Shown here: positions 1 through 6,644 of the stretch, piece by piece
Layout: each line of letters begins with the position of its first letter
How positions within the stretch are numbered: the first letter of the stretch is position 1
DNA from: an uncultured Propionibacteriaceae bacterium
GTDB taxonomy: Bacteria; Actinomycetota; Actinomycetes; Propionibacteriales; Propionibacteriaceae
Length of the DNA stretch: 14,080 bases
Direction: 5' to 3'
Assembly: GCA_945875065.1 (NCBI GenBank)
Contig: CAMCJC010000027.1
Span: 1-14,080 of the forward strand
Position numbers and translations under genes: made by a program
The notes under the pieces: generated by a model
What the model was told of the DNA's origin: nothing
Database searches by the model: none
Seen by the model: the letters and a program-made list of their open reading frames with translations, nothing else

Positions 1-50
1 CCACAACAACCTCCACAAACCCCGTGTTGCACACACCACCTGAACCCACC

Positions 51-98
51 AGGGGTTTTGCGTCGCCCGTTCACCTGGCCCGGCGATTCGTGCACGCC
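51..98 (+). repeat. Interspersed palindromic element, copy 1 (right half only)
   Basis: This stretch matches the right half of the element found complete at 2643-2732, 2978-3069 and 12914-13003. It includes the internal AGGGGTTTTGCGTCG word and the whole right arm, TTCACCTGG followed by CCCGGCGATTCGTGCACGCC. The left arm with CGAATCGCCG is absent; unrelated sequence lies there. It is best read as a truncated copy in the same orientation as the others. Confidence 0.75.
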
Positions 99-671
99 TG
101 AAGGGGGCTTCGAGAAGGGTGGGTGCTCCGCGACGCGGGGCCCAGCCCTACCGGTCCAGAGCCGAGGCCCGGCCCCTCAGCCAGCTACGAGACACCCCCT
201 CTGCGGCTGGCCTCCTTGATCTCCTAACAACCATGCTGAACACAGTTAAAGCACCACCGACCACCCGCCCTTAGAAACCAGCAAAACCATTCATAACCGC
301 CAACGCAAACCTGGTGATCTGGTGTCGAACGGGCAACAGCCCCTAAATAGTTCTCCAGAATCAAACTCACCCCTTAGAGCCTGCTTCGAAAATGCCCCTT
401 AAACAAGCAGCGACTGGACAAAGCAATGCTTCGCAACAACTGCCCCCACGCCTACCTATCGGGCAAGATATCAGAGATGCCAGATCGTCCAACCCAGACC
501 GCCACAAGCAAAACATGACTTTCAAAGCAAGCTTCAGTGCCGCGTATCTCATATGCGATCCTAGGTGTGGTGCCTTGTGGCCTCCTTCTTAACTACGGCT
601 GCCCCCAAGTAGAGCCACGTTCGTCGTCCTGGCGACCCAGTCACCCCGGGGACCACCTGCCAGCAAACCAT

Positions 672-684
672 CCACGATACGTGG
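672..684 (-). terminator. Short hairpin just past the yaaA stop
   Basis: CCACG and CGTGG form a 5-bp stem with a 3-base loop two bases beyond the stop codon of yaaA, which is transcribed leftward. There is no clear T-run after it on the minus strand. It may end or protect the transcript, but it is too short to be called with any certainty. Confidence 0.25.
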
Positions 685-686
685 CA

Positions 687-1457
687 CTAGCGGACAAACA
701 CCGGGGCGTTCTTCGTCGAGCGCTCGGGGTCAAAGGTGTAGCCGGCTGCGGCGAATCCGGTGATCGCTGCGGCCGAGCGGACCCGGTTGTGGATCAACCA
801 GGCCGCCATCGTGCCCCTAGCGCGTTTGGCGTGGAAGCTGACGACGCGCGGCACCCCGTCGCCGTCGCGATCCTCGAAGCGCGGAGTGACGATGCGCACG
901 CCGAGCCGGTCGGCCTCGACGGCCGAGAAGTACTCGTTAGAAGCCAAGTTGACTAGGACCTTCGCTCCAGGTGAGGAGTCGAGGTCGGCGGCGAGTAGGT
1001 CGGTGATGCGGCCACCCCACCATTCGGTCAGGCGGTGGCCGTGCTCGGTGACCAGGCGGGTACCCATCTCTAGGCGGTGGGGTTGGATCAGGTCTAGGGG
1101 CCGCAGCAGCCCGTACAGACCCGACAGGATCCGCAGCGACTTCTGCGCCTCGGTGAAGTCGCGGGCGGCGAAGGTCGATGCGCTAAGGCCTTGGTAGACG
1201 TCGCCGGCGAAGGCCAGGACGGCGGGCCGCGAGTTGGCAGGGGTGTGCTCGGGGTCGAAGTCGCTGAAGCGGGCGGCGTTGAGCGTGGCGATCTCCTCCG
1301 AGACGCGCATGAGGCTGCGGATATCGCCAGGGGTCTTGGATCGCATGACATCGACGAGTTCGGCGGTCTCGGCGACGAGCCGAGGTACGGTGAATCGCTT
1401 GGTGGCAAGGGGAGACTCAAAGTCGAGGGTCTTGGCGGGTGAGATCACACAGAGCAC
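687..1457 (-). CDS. yaaA: Peroxide stress protein YaaA (DUF328/UPF0246 family)
   Basis: 256 residues, close to the 258 of the E. coli protein, and full length. Family hallmarks are in the right order: the N-terminal ISPAKTLDFESPL block (residues 5-17), SLMRVSEEIATLNAARF (48-64), AFAGDVYQGL (82-91), LSGLYGLLRPLDLIQPHRLEMG (111-132), and the C-terminal SFHAKRARG and ITGF..AGYTFD blocks. In E. coli, YaaA is a cytoplasmic, OxyR-induced protein that lowers free iron and so limits Fenton damage during peroxide stress; it also binds DNA. The start is GTG; an in-frame TAG lies two codons upstream, so no longer start is possible. No Shine-Dalgarno is visible, and a promoter-like pair places transcription start at or beside the GTG, so the message is probably leaderless. 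It is divergent from the nucleoside phosphorylase gene. Confidence 0.95.
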   Translation of the reverse strand: MLCVISPAKTLDFESPLATKRFTVPRLVAETAELVDVMRSKTPGDIRSLMRVSEEIATLNAARFSDFDPEHTPANSRPAVLAFAGDVYQGLSASTFAARDFTEAQKSLRILSGLYGLLRPLDLIQPHRLEMGTRLVTEHGHRLTEWWGGRITDLLAADLDSSPGAKVLVNLASNEYFSAVEADRLGVRIVTPRFEDRDGDGVPRVVSFHAKRARGTMAAWLIHNRVRSAAAITGFAAAGYTFDPERSTKNAPVFVR

Positions 1458-1777
1458 GACCTAATAGATATGCGAAGACGACCGGGTAAGCAATCACACA
1501 GGCCGCTGATCCTCGAACCGAAGTCCGAGTTAGCGCCCGCGAGAAGGCAAGGCCAGGCTCTTTACAGGTTCTGCAGTGATGGAGGCCTCGGGTGCCCGCC
1601 AAAGCTGCATCACCGCCAGACGCGACGACTACCGCGAGTACGGCCGCCGTAGCATCCCGACTTTCGGCGGTATACCGAATCCTCTGGGACATGCTCGGGC
1701 AGTGCGCACGAGAAGAGCAAGGGGCTTTGGACCGAACTTACCCGCCGTCGCGGCGACTCGCGTGGGATGATCAACCC
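1458..1777. other. Divergent intergenic region yaaA / nucleoside phosphorylase
   Basis: This 320-bp gap must hold the promoters of both divergent genes. The yaaA-side candidate is listed separately. On the plus strand the phosphorylase frame stays open upstream to 1592, but the added residues resemble no part of the family and the frame has no ribosome binding site there. No repeat, hairpin or operator of note was seen. Confidence 0.4.
1465..1493 (-). promoter_or_regulatory. Candidate yaaA promoter, leaderless arrangement
   Basis: On the minus strand TTGCTT (1488-1493) and TATCTA (1465-1470) are separated by exactly 17 bp. The end of the -10-like box lies seven bases before the GTG start of yaaA, so transcription would begin at or next to the start codon. 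Both boxes match the consensus only partly. Confidence 0.4.
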
Positions 1778-2542
1778 ATGCTGACGCCCGGTGCTTTCCC
1801 AATCCTCGACTTCGATGACGACCCCGACGACCTCATCTCGCCGATGATGTTCGCCGACGTTGAGGCCGATGGGCCCGGCGTCGCCGTGCTGGCGTTCCTG
1901 TCCGAGAAGACGATCGAAACCGCCGAGGGGTGGGAGGTACGACGGGTGGGGACCGTGCCGTTCGTAACCGTGGAGTACCCCGTCTACGAGGCGGCGCGCG
2001 GCGGGCAGGTGGTGCGGGTCGTGCCGATGCCGATCGGCGCGGCCGCGGCGGCCCTGGTCACCGAGCGGATGATCCGCTCCGGAGCCAAATCGCTGGTTGC
2101 CGTCGGTTCCTGTGGGGCGCTCCAGAAGCTGCCGGAGGGGGAGTTCGTCGTCCCCAGCCGGGCGCTGCGCGACGAGGGCACGTCGTATCACTACTTGAAG
2201 GCCGGGGCGTGGGTCGAGACCGACGAGGCGCTGCGGGCCACCGTCGCGAAGGTGGTGCGGTCGGCGGGTTTCAGGGCACAGGTAGCCCCGGTGTGGACCA
2301 CCGACGGGTTCTTCCGCGAGACCCGTGCCCTGGTGGAGCAGCGCAAATCGCAGGGCTGCGTCGTCGTTGAGATGGAGTGCGCCGCGATGGCGGCGATCGC
2401 GAAGGTCCGCGGAGTGCGCTTCGCTCAACTGCTGTTCACCGCCGACACCCTCGCTGAGGACGACTACGACCGGCGCGGCTTCGGCGTGGACTCCCACCAG
2501 GTCGCCCTGTCCCTGGCTCTAGAAGCGGCGGCCATCTGCTGA
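1778..2542 (+). CDS. Nucleoside phosphorylase, PNP/UDP family
   Basis: 254 residues from the chosen ATG. The frame is open for 62 more codons upstream, but that stretch is unlike the family; the chosen ATG has a GGGA ten bases before it and gives the usual length. Visible family motifs are the glycine loop VAVGSCGAL (residues 107-115), WTTDGFFRET (173-182) and the VVVEMECAAM block (195-204), where Glu198-Met199-Glu200 correspond to the ribose-contacting Met-Glu of this fold. Such enzymes split purine or pyrimidine nucleosides with phosphate into base and ribose 1-phosphate, in cytoplasmic nucleoside salvage. The sequence does not decide between uridine-type and purine-type specificity. It appears monocistronic: the intergenic repeat island follows it. 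Confidence 0.85.
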   Translation: MLTPGAFPILDFDDDPDDLISPMMFADVEADGPGVAVLAFLSEKTIETAEGWEVRRVGTVPFVTVEYPVYEAARGGQVVRVVPMPIGAAAAALVTERMIRSGAKSLVAVGSCGALQKLPEGEFVVPSRALRDEGTSYHYLKAGAWVETDEALRATVAKVVRSAGFRAQVAPVWTTDGFFRETRALVEQRKSQGCVVVEMECAAMAAIAKVRGVRFAQLLFTADTLAEDDYDRRGFGVDSHQVALSLALEAAAIC

Positions 2543-2642
2543 AGGAAGCCGGCTGTTCTTGGCCTGGGAAGCGACGGTCAGTCGCAGAGTCCCGTCGGCC
2601 TGCCCCGGTATGCGAGTGCCCGACCCGGGCCGGCCCCCTTGC

Positions 2643-2732
2643 GGGCGCGAATCGCCGTTTTGGGTGAATGGGGGGTGTGTGGCTAGGGGTTTTGCGTCGT
2701 CCGTTCACCTGGCCCGGCGTTTCGTGCACGCC
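2643..2732 (+). repeat. Interspersed palindromic element, copy 2
   Basis: A complete copy. The left arm contains CGAATCGCCG followed by TTTTGGGTGAA; the right arm contains TTCACCTGGCC followed by CGGCGTTTCGTGCACGCC. The arms are reverse complements over most of about 26 bases, with a core mismatch where this copy has T instead of A in the right arm. The loop, including GGCTAGGGGTTTTGCG, is conserved between copies. As RNA or single-stranded DNA it would form a long hairpin. Confidence 0.8.
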
Positions 2733-2869
2733 TTGGGGGTGTTGGGGTGGGGGTTTGGGGTTGTGGGGGGTGGTGGTGGGGTGGGGGTTTGGGGTGGGCG
2801 TTTCTGGGGCCGGGGGTTTTGGGCCCCGGGTGGGGGTTGTTGGGGTGGGGGTTTGGGGGTGGGGTGTGA
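2733..2869 (+). repeat. G-run tract with three exact 18-mer copies
   Basis: The plus strand is almost purely G and T; the first 66 bases contain neither A nor C. More than a dozen runs of four or more G occur. The 18-mer TGGGGTGGGGGTTTGGGG occurs exactly three times, at 2743-2760, 2777-2794 and 2841-2858. Runs of this length and spacing fit the general pattern for G-quadruplex formation. The tract starts immediately after palindromic copy 2. Confidence 0.75.
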
Positions 2870-2977
2870 CGTGTCTGCATCTCTTGTTGGGCTGGGTCCC
2901 CCTTGGTCAGCCGCACCTTGTCCGGCTGGCCCTACCCAGCCACCCCTACCCCGTCCGCCGCCTGCCCAGCCCATAAT

Positions 2978-3069
2978 GGGCGTGAATCGCCGTTTGGGGT
3001 GGACGGGGGTGCGTGTGGCTAGGGGGGTTGCGTCGTCCGTTCACCTGGCCCGGCGATTCGTGCACACCT
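2978..3069 (+). repeat. Interspersed palindromic element, copy 3
   Basis: A complete copy in the same orientation as copy 2. The left arm has GAATCGCCGTTTGGGGTGGA; the right arm has TTCACCTGGCCCGGCGATTC followed by GTGCACAC. The loop again contains GTGTGGCTAGGGG and TTGCGTCGTCC. It is preceded by a C-rich stretch (2925-2970) and followed by a G-rich one (3068-3120), as copy 2 is. Confidence 0.8.
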
Positions 3070-3482
3070 GGGGGTATCGGGAGGGTGTCGGGGGTCCTTG
3101 GGTGTTGGGGTGGGAGGGCTGGCGTTGTCTGTGGTCGGTCTAGGGCCGGGGGCTGGATCTGCCAGCGCTAGCCCAGGGTCGAGGCCCGTTTCCCCTCGGG
3201 CGGCTGCGGGTGGGTTTCGACGGTTGGTGCTTTGGTTTTCTGGTGGCTTGTCGAGTGCGGATGAAACGTTGCGGACCCGCTCATGCCGAGAAACCGGCAG
3301 GCTTACTCAAGGGGCGTCACTTATTCGACATCACTCCGTCGGGTTTGTGTCAAGGCGCCCCTGAATAACCCGGGGGTCCCGCTTCGCCTCCACCTCAAGG
3401 CTGCCCGGCCCGTGTGGCTTCCAAGGAGCAGTTTGCGGCACGGGCTCTGCTGGCGGAAATATCCGTAAGTTGCATCGAGGGT

Positions 3483-3510
3483 TTGACATGCAGCGTTTCG
3501 ATGCTAGATT
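3483..3510 (+). promoter_or_regulatory. Sigma-70-type promoter of the three-gene envelope operon
   Basis: TTGACA (3483-3488) is a perfect -35 match. After a 16-bp spacer comes TAGATT (3505-3510), preceded by TGC, which makes an extended -10. Transcription would start near 3517, giving a leader of about 95 bases before the ATG at 3613. A small dyad, TCCGA-CGAA-TCGGA, sits at the expected start site and could be an operator or the first leader hairpin. Confidence 0.6.
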
Positions 3511-3612
3511 CCGACGAATCGGATACTCGCTCATCGTCTTGACGAGTTGATCGGTGCTTGGCAGCTGCGAGACTCCGCGGTGCGATGGGCGACCTAGCGA
3601 AGGAGCTTGACC

Positions 3613-4194
3613 ATGACGTTCCTATGGCGCGCGGCGTTCGGTATAACAGGAGCCCTTCTTCTAGCCGCAGGGGCTTTGACGCCCGCAGCACGGGCAGACG
3701 ATCAGGATGGCGAGTCCACCACGCTGGTCTCGGTTTCGGACCTCACCGATGCCGCCGAGAGTTCACAGGAGGAACCGCAGGCAACAGCCATGGCGGTCTC
3801 GGAGGGGGAAGCGGACGCGAATCACCCGGAAGCTGCTCCGCTGTGGAGGAAACTGTCGCCAGCTGGATGCAAGGGAAGAACAGAGTACCCGCATCCGAGC
3901 GGCAACATGGTCTCGGTCCATGCCGTGACCCAGTGTGATCAGGCTGTGGTGCGGGCCGAGGTGGTCACCGTCGTGTTGCGAGATCGCTGGTGGGGAGGAG
4001 AGTACGTGATGTCCGGATCTTCTGCTCGCGACAACTCCACTTGGTCCGGTAGAGCTACTCCGCATTCCACCTGCCGGAACGAGGGAGAGTTCATGTTCCG
4101 TGCGTACTCGATGCATGCCTCCCTTGAAGACGGAACGGTCTATAAGTCGAGAACTAGGAACTGGCATCCCGATATCAGTCGCTTCTGGTGCTGA
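3613..4194 (+). CDS. Secreted four-cysteine protein of unknown function
   Basis: 193 residues. The start is the ATG with GGAG seven bases upstream; an in-frame TTG two codons earlier is less likely. The N-terminus is a clear signal peptide: positive MTFLWR, a hydrophobic core of about residues 7-22, and a cleavage site after Ala28 (AARA, then DDQ). Residues 29-75 are acidic and low in structure, perhaps a linker. The C-terminal domain (about 78-193) holds four cysteines, Cys86, Cys108, Cys154 and the final Cys193, which could make two disulfides outside the cell, plus several Trp and Tyr. I recognise no catalytic motif or named family. It overlaps the lipoprotein gene by 7 bases and is the first gene of the operon. 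Base composition looks slightly lower in GC than in the catabolic genes. Confidence 0.75.
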   Translation: MTFLWRAAFGITGALLLAAGALTPAARADDQDGESTTLVSVSDLTDAAESSQEEPQATAMAVSEGEADANHPEAAPLWRKLSPAGCKGRTEYPHPSGNMVSVHAVTQCDQAVVRAEVVTVVLRDRWWGGEYVMSGSSARDNSTWSGRATPHSTCRNEGEFMFRAYSMHASLEDGTVYKSRTRNWHPDISRFWC

Positions 4195-4769
4195 CGGTGG
4201 CATGGGACGGTCGACCGACTCGGTTTCTGCTGTTCGTCGCTGTGGCACTCAACTTGGGAGGATGTGTGGCCGTGCCAGCTGGTGAGCCTCGCCCCGGTCC
4301 AACGACTTCTTCTGGGGAGGTGATGACTGCGGTAGAGGCTCCACCGGCAGGTGTGCCTGATGCGACCGTGAACGGGACGGCGATTACTCGGCTGTCTTAT
4401 CTCTGGTATGACCGCTCAAGTGGTGCGTATAGCACCACCCGGCCGACGATCGCGCCCAACGATGTGGTCGCCGTTGAGGTCGACGGTGCGGTGAAGATCA
4501 CCGTCAATTCTCCCGTGGTTCCGGCGCAGTTTCTCGTGCGTGAGTTCACGGCATTCGACGCCCAGGGTATTCCTTCCAGTGAGCGGCCAACGGTCGAGTG
4601 TGCAGTGGAGACGGGGGCATGTTCATTGACTACAGATACTGAATCAGTGACTGCTGCTGTGAAGCTTGATAGCGCCACCGTGTTTGTGACGGTGGAGGTG
4701 TACTACCACATCGATTCGATCGGCCTGAGCCAGCCGTTTGACATCGTCACCTATGGTTTCAGGGTGTGA
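4188..4769 (+). CDS. Predicted lipoprotein of unknown function
   Basis: 193 residues from a GTG that overlaps the end of the preceding gene; there is no separate ribosome binding site, so translation is probably coupled. A second GTG three codons on is possible. The N-terminus is a type II signal: basic residues in GRPTR, a hydrophobic stretch FLLFVAVALNL, and a lipobox LGGC with Cys26 as the expected lipidated residue. A flexible Pro/Gly/Ser-rich stretch (about 27-60) follows. The rest is rich in Val, Thr and alternating hydrophobics, typical of a beta-sandwich, with one further cysteine pair near VECAVETGAC. It would be anchored on the outer face of the cell membrane beside the secreted product of the first gene. 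No family was recognised. Confidence 0.7.
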   Translation: MLTVAWDGRPTRFLLFVAVALNLGGCVAVPAGEPRPGPTTSSGEVMTAVEAPPAGVPDATVNGTAITRLSYLWYDRSSGAYSTTRPTIAPNDVVAVEVDGAVKITVNSPVVPAQFLVREFTAFDAQGIPSSERPTVECAVETGACSLTTDTESVTAAVKLDSATVFVTVEVYYHIDSIGLSQPFDIVTYGFRV

Positions 4770-4792
4770 AATGTGCCTCTGGAGGTGCGGTT

Positions 4793-5434
4793 GTGCAAGT
4801 AAGTGACCTGGTGGGTGAGGGCCACGAGTGCGCGGTACGGGTCCTGCTGCCGGTTCGCGGGGCTCGTGATCAGTGGCATGCCTGGGCGGATATCGTCCCG
4901 GGCGCTTTGGTTGACGGAGACACGTCGTGGGAGCAGATCAGTCACGCTGCGCCCGCGCTGGTGCAACCTCCGTATGGGTCCCTGTCGGAGCAGGCGTCCG
5001 AGGCGCTCGTCGCTGCTCTCACCAGGGACGGGGAGAAGGAGTGCGACTTCATCCACTGGGCCGGCTACGCCGAGGATGACGTCCTGCCGCGCGAGGACGT
5101 GGTTGTGCCCGCATGGGCGTTGCCTCTCGTCCGGAGGCTGTCGGTGGACCCAAAGAAGTCCATCCGCCAGGGCTTGCCGCTGGATATCGTCGTGATCCGC
5201 GAGCTACTGTCCTGGCTTGCCCGCGAACTCCCCTGGCACACACAGCAGTGCCCGATGCTGATCCTGCCCCAAGACCGTAGTTTCGTCGCGGCCTGCCCGA
5301 TCTACCACGACTCGGTGTACATCGGCTGCACCAAGGAACTGGGGAAGTCACTGCTCACGGCGGATCTCGACGCCTTCCCGATCGCGCTCGACAGTGTGAT
5401 CCGCGGGACCATCGACTGGCAGCCCGACGAGTGA
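4793..5434 (+). CDS. Cytoplasmic protein of unknown function, third gene of the operon
   Basis: 213 residues from the GTG at 4793, chosen because GGAGG lies seven bases upstream. The frame is also open from a GTG at 4766 that overlaps the previous stop by 4 bases; that start has no clear ribosome binding site. There is no signal peptide or membrane segment, so the product should be cytoplasmic. The sequence is acidic at the N-terminal half, with Trp-rich spots (WHAWADIV, WEQISHAAP, FIHWAGYAEDD), then a helical part with LLSWLARELPWH and a C-terminal stretch containing ILPQDRSFVAACPIYHD. I recognise no domain. Tight packing with a secreted protein and a lipoprotein suggests a joint role, for example a cytoplasmic partner, chaperone or immunity protein, but this is only a guess from context. 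Confidence 0.7.
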   Translation: MQVSDLVGEGHECAVRVLLPVRGARDQWHAWADIVPGALVDGDTSWEQISHAAPALVQPPYGSLSEQASEALVAALTRDGEKECDFIHWAGYAEDDVLPREDVVVPAWALPLVRRLSVDPKKSIRQGLPLDIVVIRELLSWLARELPWHTQQCPMLILPQDRSFVAACPIYHDSVYIGCTKELGKSLLTADLDAFPIALDSVIRGTIDWQPDE

Positions 5435-5542
5435 CGCTGGCCATGCGGAGCCGAGGCGCCGGGGTCTGTTAGGAGCGCGCCGCAGACGGACTCACGCTTG
5501 GAGTTGGTGCCCCGAGGGGCAACACTGGTCGGCGGAAACCTC

Positions 5543-5571
5543 TTGCGCTCGCGTCTAGAAGGTTCTAGTAT
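5543..5571 (+). promoter_or_regulatory. Promoter of the catabolic/transport operon
   Basis: TTGCGC (5543-5548) and TAGTAT (5566-5571) are separated by exactly 17 bp. The left half of the double operator fills the spacer and runs into the -10 box, and the right half covers the expected transcription start near 5578. This geometry suits repression by blocking RNA polymerase. Confidence 0.5.
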
Positions 5572-5594
5572 TTCTTTCACTAGAACCTTCTAGA
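5554..5594 (+). promoter_or_regulatory. Nested double operator, perfect 16-bp inverted repeat of palindromic sites
   Basis: TCTAGAAGGTTCTAGT (5554-5569) and ACTAGAACCTTCTAGA (5579-5594) are exact reverse complements, 9 bases apart. Each arm is itself a palindrome except for its two central bases: CTAGAA-GG-TTCTAG and CTAGAA-CC-TTCTAG. So there are two like operator sites, with centres 25 bp apart, laid over the promoter. They most likely bind two dimers or a tetramer of a repressor. The LacI-family protein encoded at the end of the operon is the nearest candidate, but the central GG/CC differs from the usual LacI-family CG centre, so a GntR-type regulator elsewhere is also possible. Confidence 0.75.
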
Positions 5595-5615
5595 ACACGG
5601 CAGTTCGGAGGAAAC

Positions 5616-6644
5616 ATGACCGCAACCACGCCCCGCCGGGTAGCCCTGATCGGCACCGGGCGCATCGGCACCCACCACGCCACCACCATCCACCGCGAGG
5701 TCCCCGGCCTCGATCTGGTCTTGCTCGCCGACCCCGCCGACGGGGTCGCGCAACGCCTCGCCGACGACCTCGGTGTCCCCGCCGCCACCGCCGATCCGAT
5801 GGCGGCCGCGACCTCGTCGGACGTCGACGCCGTCGTCATCACCACCCCGGCGCGCACGCACGTCGACCTTGTCTCTGCCGCCCTCGACGCCGGCAAGCAC
5901 GTGTTCTGCGAGAAACCCCTCGCCTTGACCCTCGAGGACAACGACCGCGTCACCAAGCAGGCCACCGAGGCGGGCCTGGTGCTGCAGGTCGGCTTCAACC
6001 GTCGCTACGATCCCGGCTTCGCCGCCGCCCGCAAGGCGATTGAGGCGGGGCAGATCGGCGACGTCCAGCTGATGCGCTCGGTCACCCGCGATCCCGGTCC
6101 CTTCAAGGCCGACCCCACCAAGGTCCCCGCGTGGACGATCTTCTACGAGACCCTCATCCACGACTTCGACCTGCTGAACTTCTTCAACCCCGGCGCGACG
6201 GCAACCTCCGTCTACGCCCGCGTCGACGCCCTCGTCGCGCCCGAGTTCCGCGACGCCGGCTTCCTGGACACCGCGCTGGTTTCCATCCGCTACGACAACG
6301 GCGCCCTCGCCACCGCCGAGGCCAACTTCTCCGCCCTCTATGGCTACGACGTCCGCGGCGAGGCCTTCGGCAACAAGGGCATGGTCACCGCCGGTGACGC
6401 GCGCCTGACCTCGATGACGGCGTTCCTGGCCGACGGCGTCGCCGCAGCCACCGGCCGCAGCGACACTGAACTAATGCACTCGTCGTACCTCGGCGAGTTC
6501 CTCGCCTTCGCGGACGCCGCCTGCGACCCGTCGAGCCCCTACCCGACCGGCCTCGACAATCGCCGCTCCCTGGAGATCGCGCTCGCCTGCATCCGCTCCG
6601 TCGAGGAAGGCCGTCCCGTCGAGCTGTCGGAGGTGGCGTCGTGA
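5616..6644 (+). CDS. Gfo/Idh/MocA-family NAD(P)-dependent dehydrogenase (inositol dehydrogenase-like)
   Basis: 342 residues, the usual length. GGAGGA lies four bases before the ATG. The N-terminal Rossmann domain shows VALIGTGRIGTHH (residues 9-21) for the dinucleotide, an acidic residue after the second strand (LLADPAD), and the family motif CEKPLA (98-103), where Lys100 is the catalytic lysine. GFNRRYDPGF (126-135) follows, and the C-terminal domain holds LIHDFDLLNFF (180-190) with the expected catalytic His182. The partner residue four positions before the histidine, usually Asp, is Glu178 here. Members oxidise a hydroxyl of a sugar or polyol. It is the first gene of the operon, overlapping the isomerase gene by 4 bases, so it probably acts on the imported substrate. 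Inositol 2-dehydrogenase (IolG) is the closest familiar relative, but the substrate is not proven. Confidence 0.88.
   Translation: MTATTPRRVALIGTGRIGTHHATTIHREVPGLDLVLLADPADGVAQRLADDLGVPAATADPMAAATSSDVDAVVITTPARTHVDLVSAALDAGKHVFCEKPLALTLEDNDRVTKQATEAGLVLQVGFNRRYDPGFAAARKAIEAGQIGDVQLMRSVTRDPGPFKADPTKVPAWTIFYETLIHDFDLLNFFNPGATATSVYARVDALVAPEFRDAGFLDTALVSIRYDNGALATAEANFSALYGYDVRGEAFGNKGMVTAGDARLTSMTAFLADGVAAATGRSDTELMHSSYLGEFLAFADAACDPSSPYPTGLDNRRSLEIALACIRSVEEGRPVELSEVAS

Larger units (their letters stand above)
1..686. other. Non-coding region left of yaaA
   Basis: No convincing gene is visible on either strand. The short open frames here have no recognisable motif and no ribosome binding site. 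Bases 51-98 carry half of the interspersed palindromic element. Bases of about 190-560 are visibly less GC-rich than the genes, and the plus strand is rich in A and C, which suggests decayed or foreign sequence. A short CGAGGCCCG word at 163-171, followed shortly by CCCCTC, recurs at 3180-3188 downstream of another copy of the element, so flanking similarity may extend beyond the element. I recognise no RNA gene here. Confidence 0.5.
2543..3612. other. Gene-free repeat island
   Basis: About 1.07 kb without a credible gene. It holds palindromic element copies 2 and 3, the G-run tract between them, and from 3483 the promoter of the following operon. Long open frames across it simply translate the repeats (recurrent VHLARRFVH-type peptides) and lack ribosome binding sites. 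A G-rich word CCTTGGG..TGTTGGGGTGGG follows copy 2 directly (2731-2751) and recurs after copy 3 (3096-3114), so the repeated unit extends beyond the palindrome. Bases 3120-3480 carry nothing I recognise. Confidence 0.6.

Noticed and set aside
367..552. 61-codon minus-strand frame in the left non-coding region
   Set aside because: No ribosome binding site, no motif and no matching codon bias; probably chance.
1610..2497. 295-codon minus-strand open frame opposite the nucleoside phosphorylase
   Set aside because: Shadow frame in high-GC DNA; the plus strand encodes a recognisable enzyme with its motifs.
2559..3143. Long plus-strand open frame of 194 codons over the repeat island
   Set aside because: It translates the palindromic elements and the G-run tract (poly-Gly/Val/Trp), has no ribosome binding site and no family resemblance.
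5508..5521. TGCCCC-GA-GGGGCA hairpin between the envelope operon and the catabolic operon
   Set aside because: The loop is too tight, the stem is short and no T-run follows, so terminator function is not supported.
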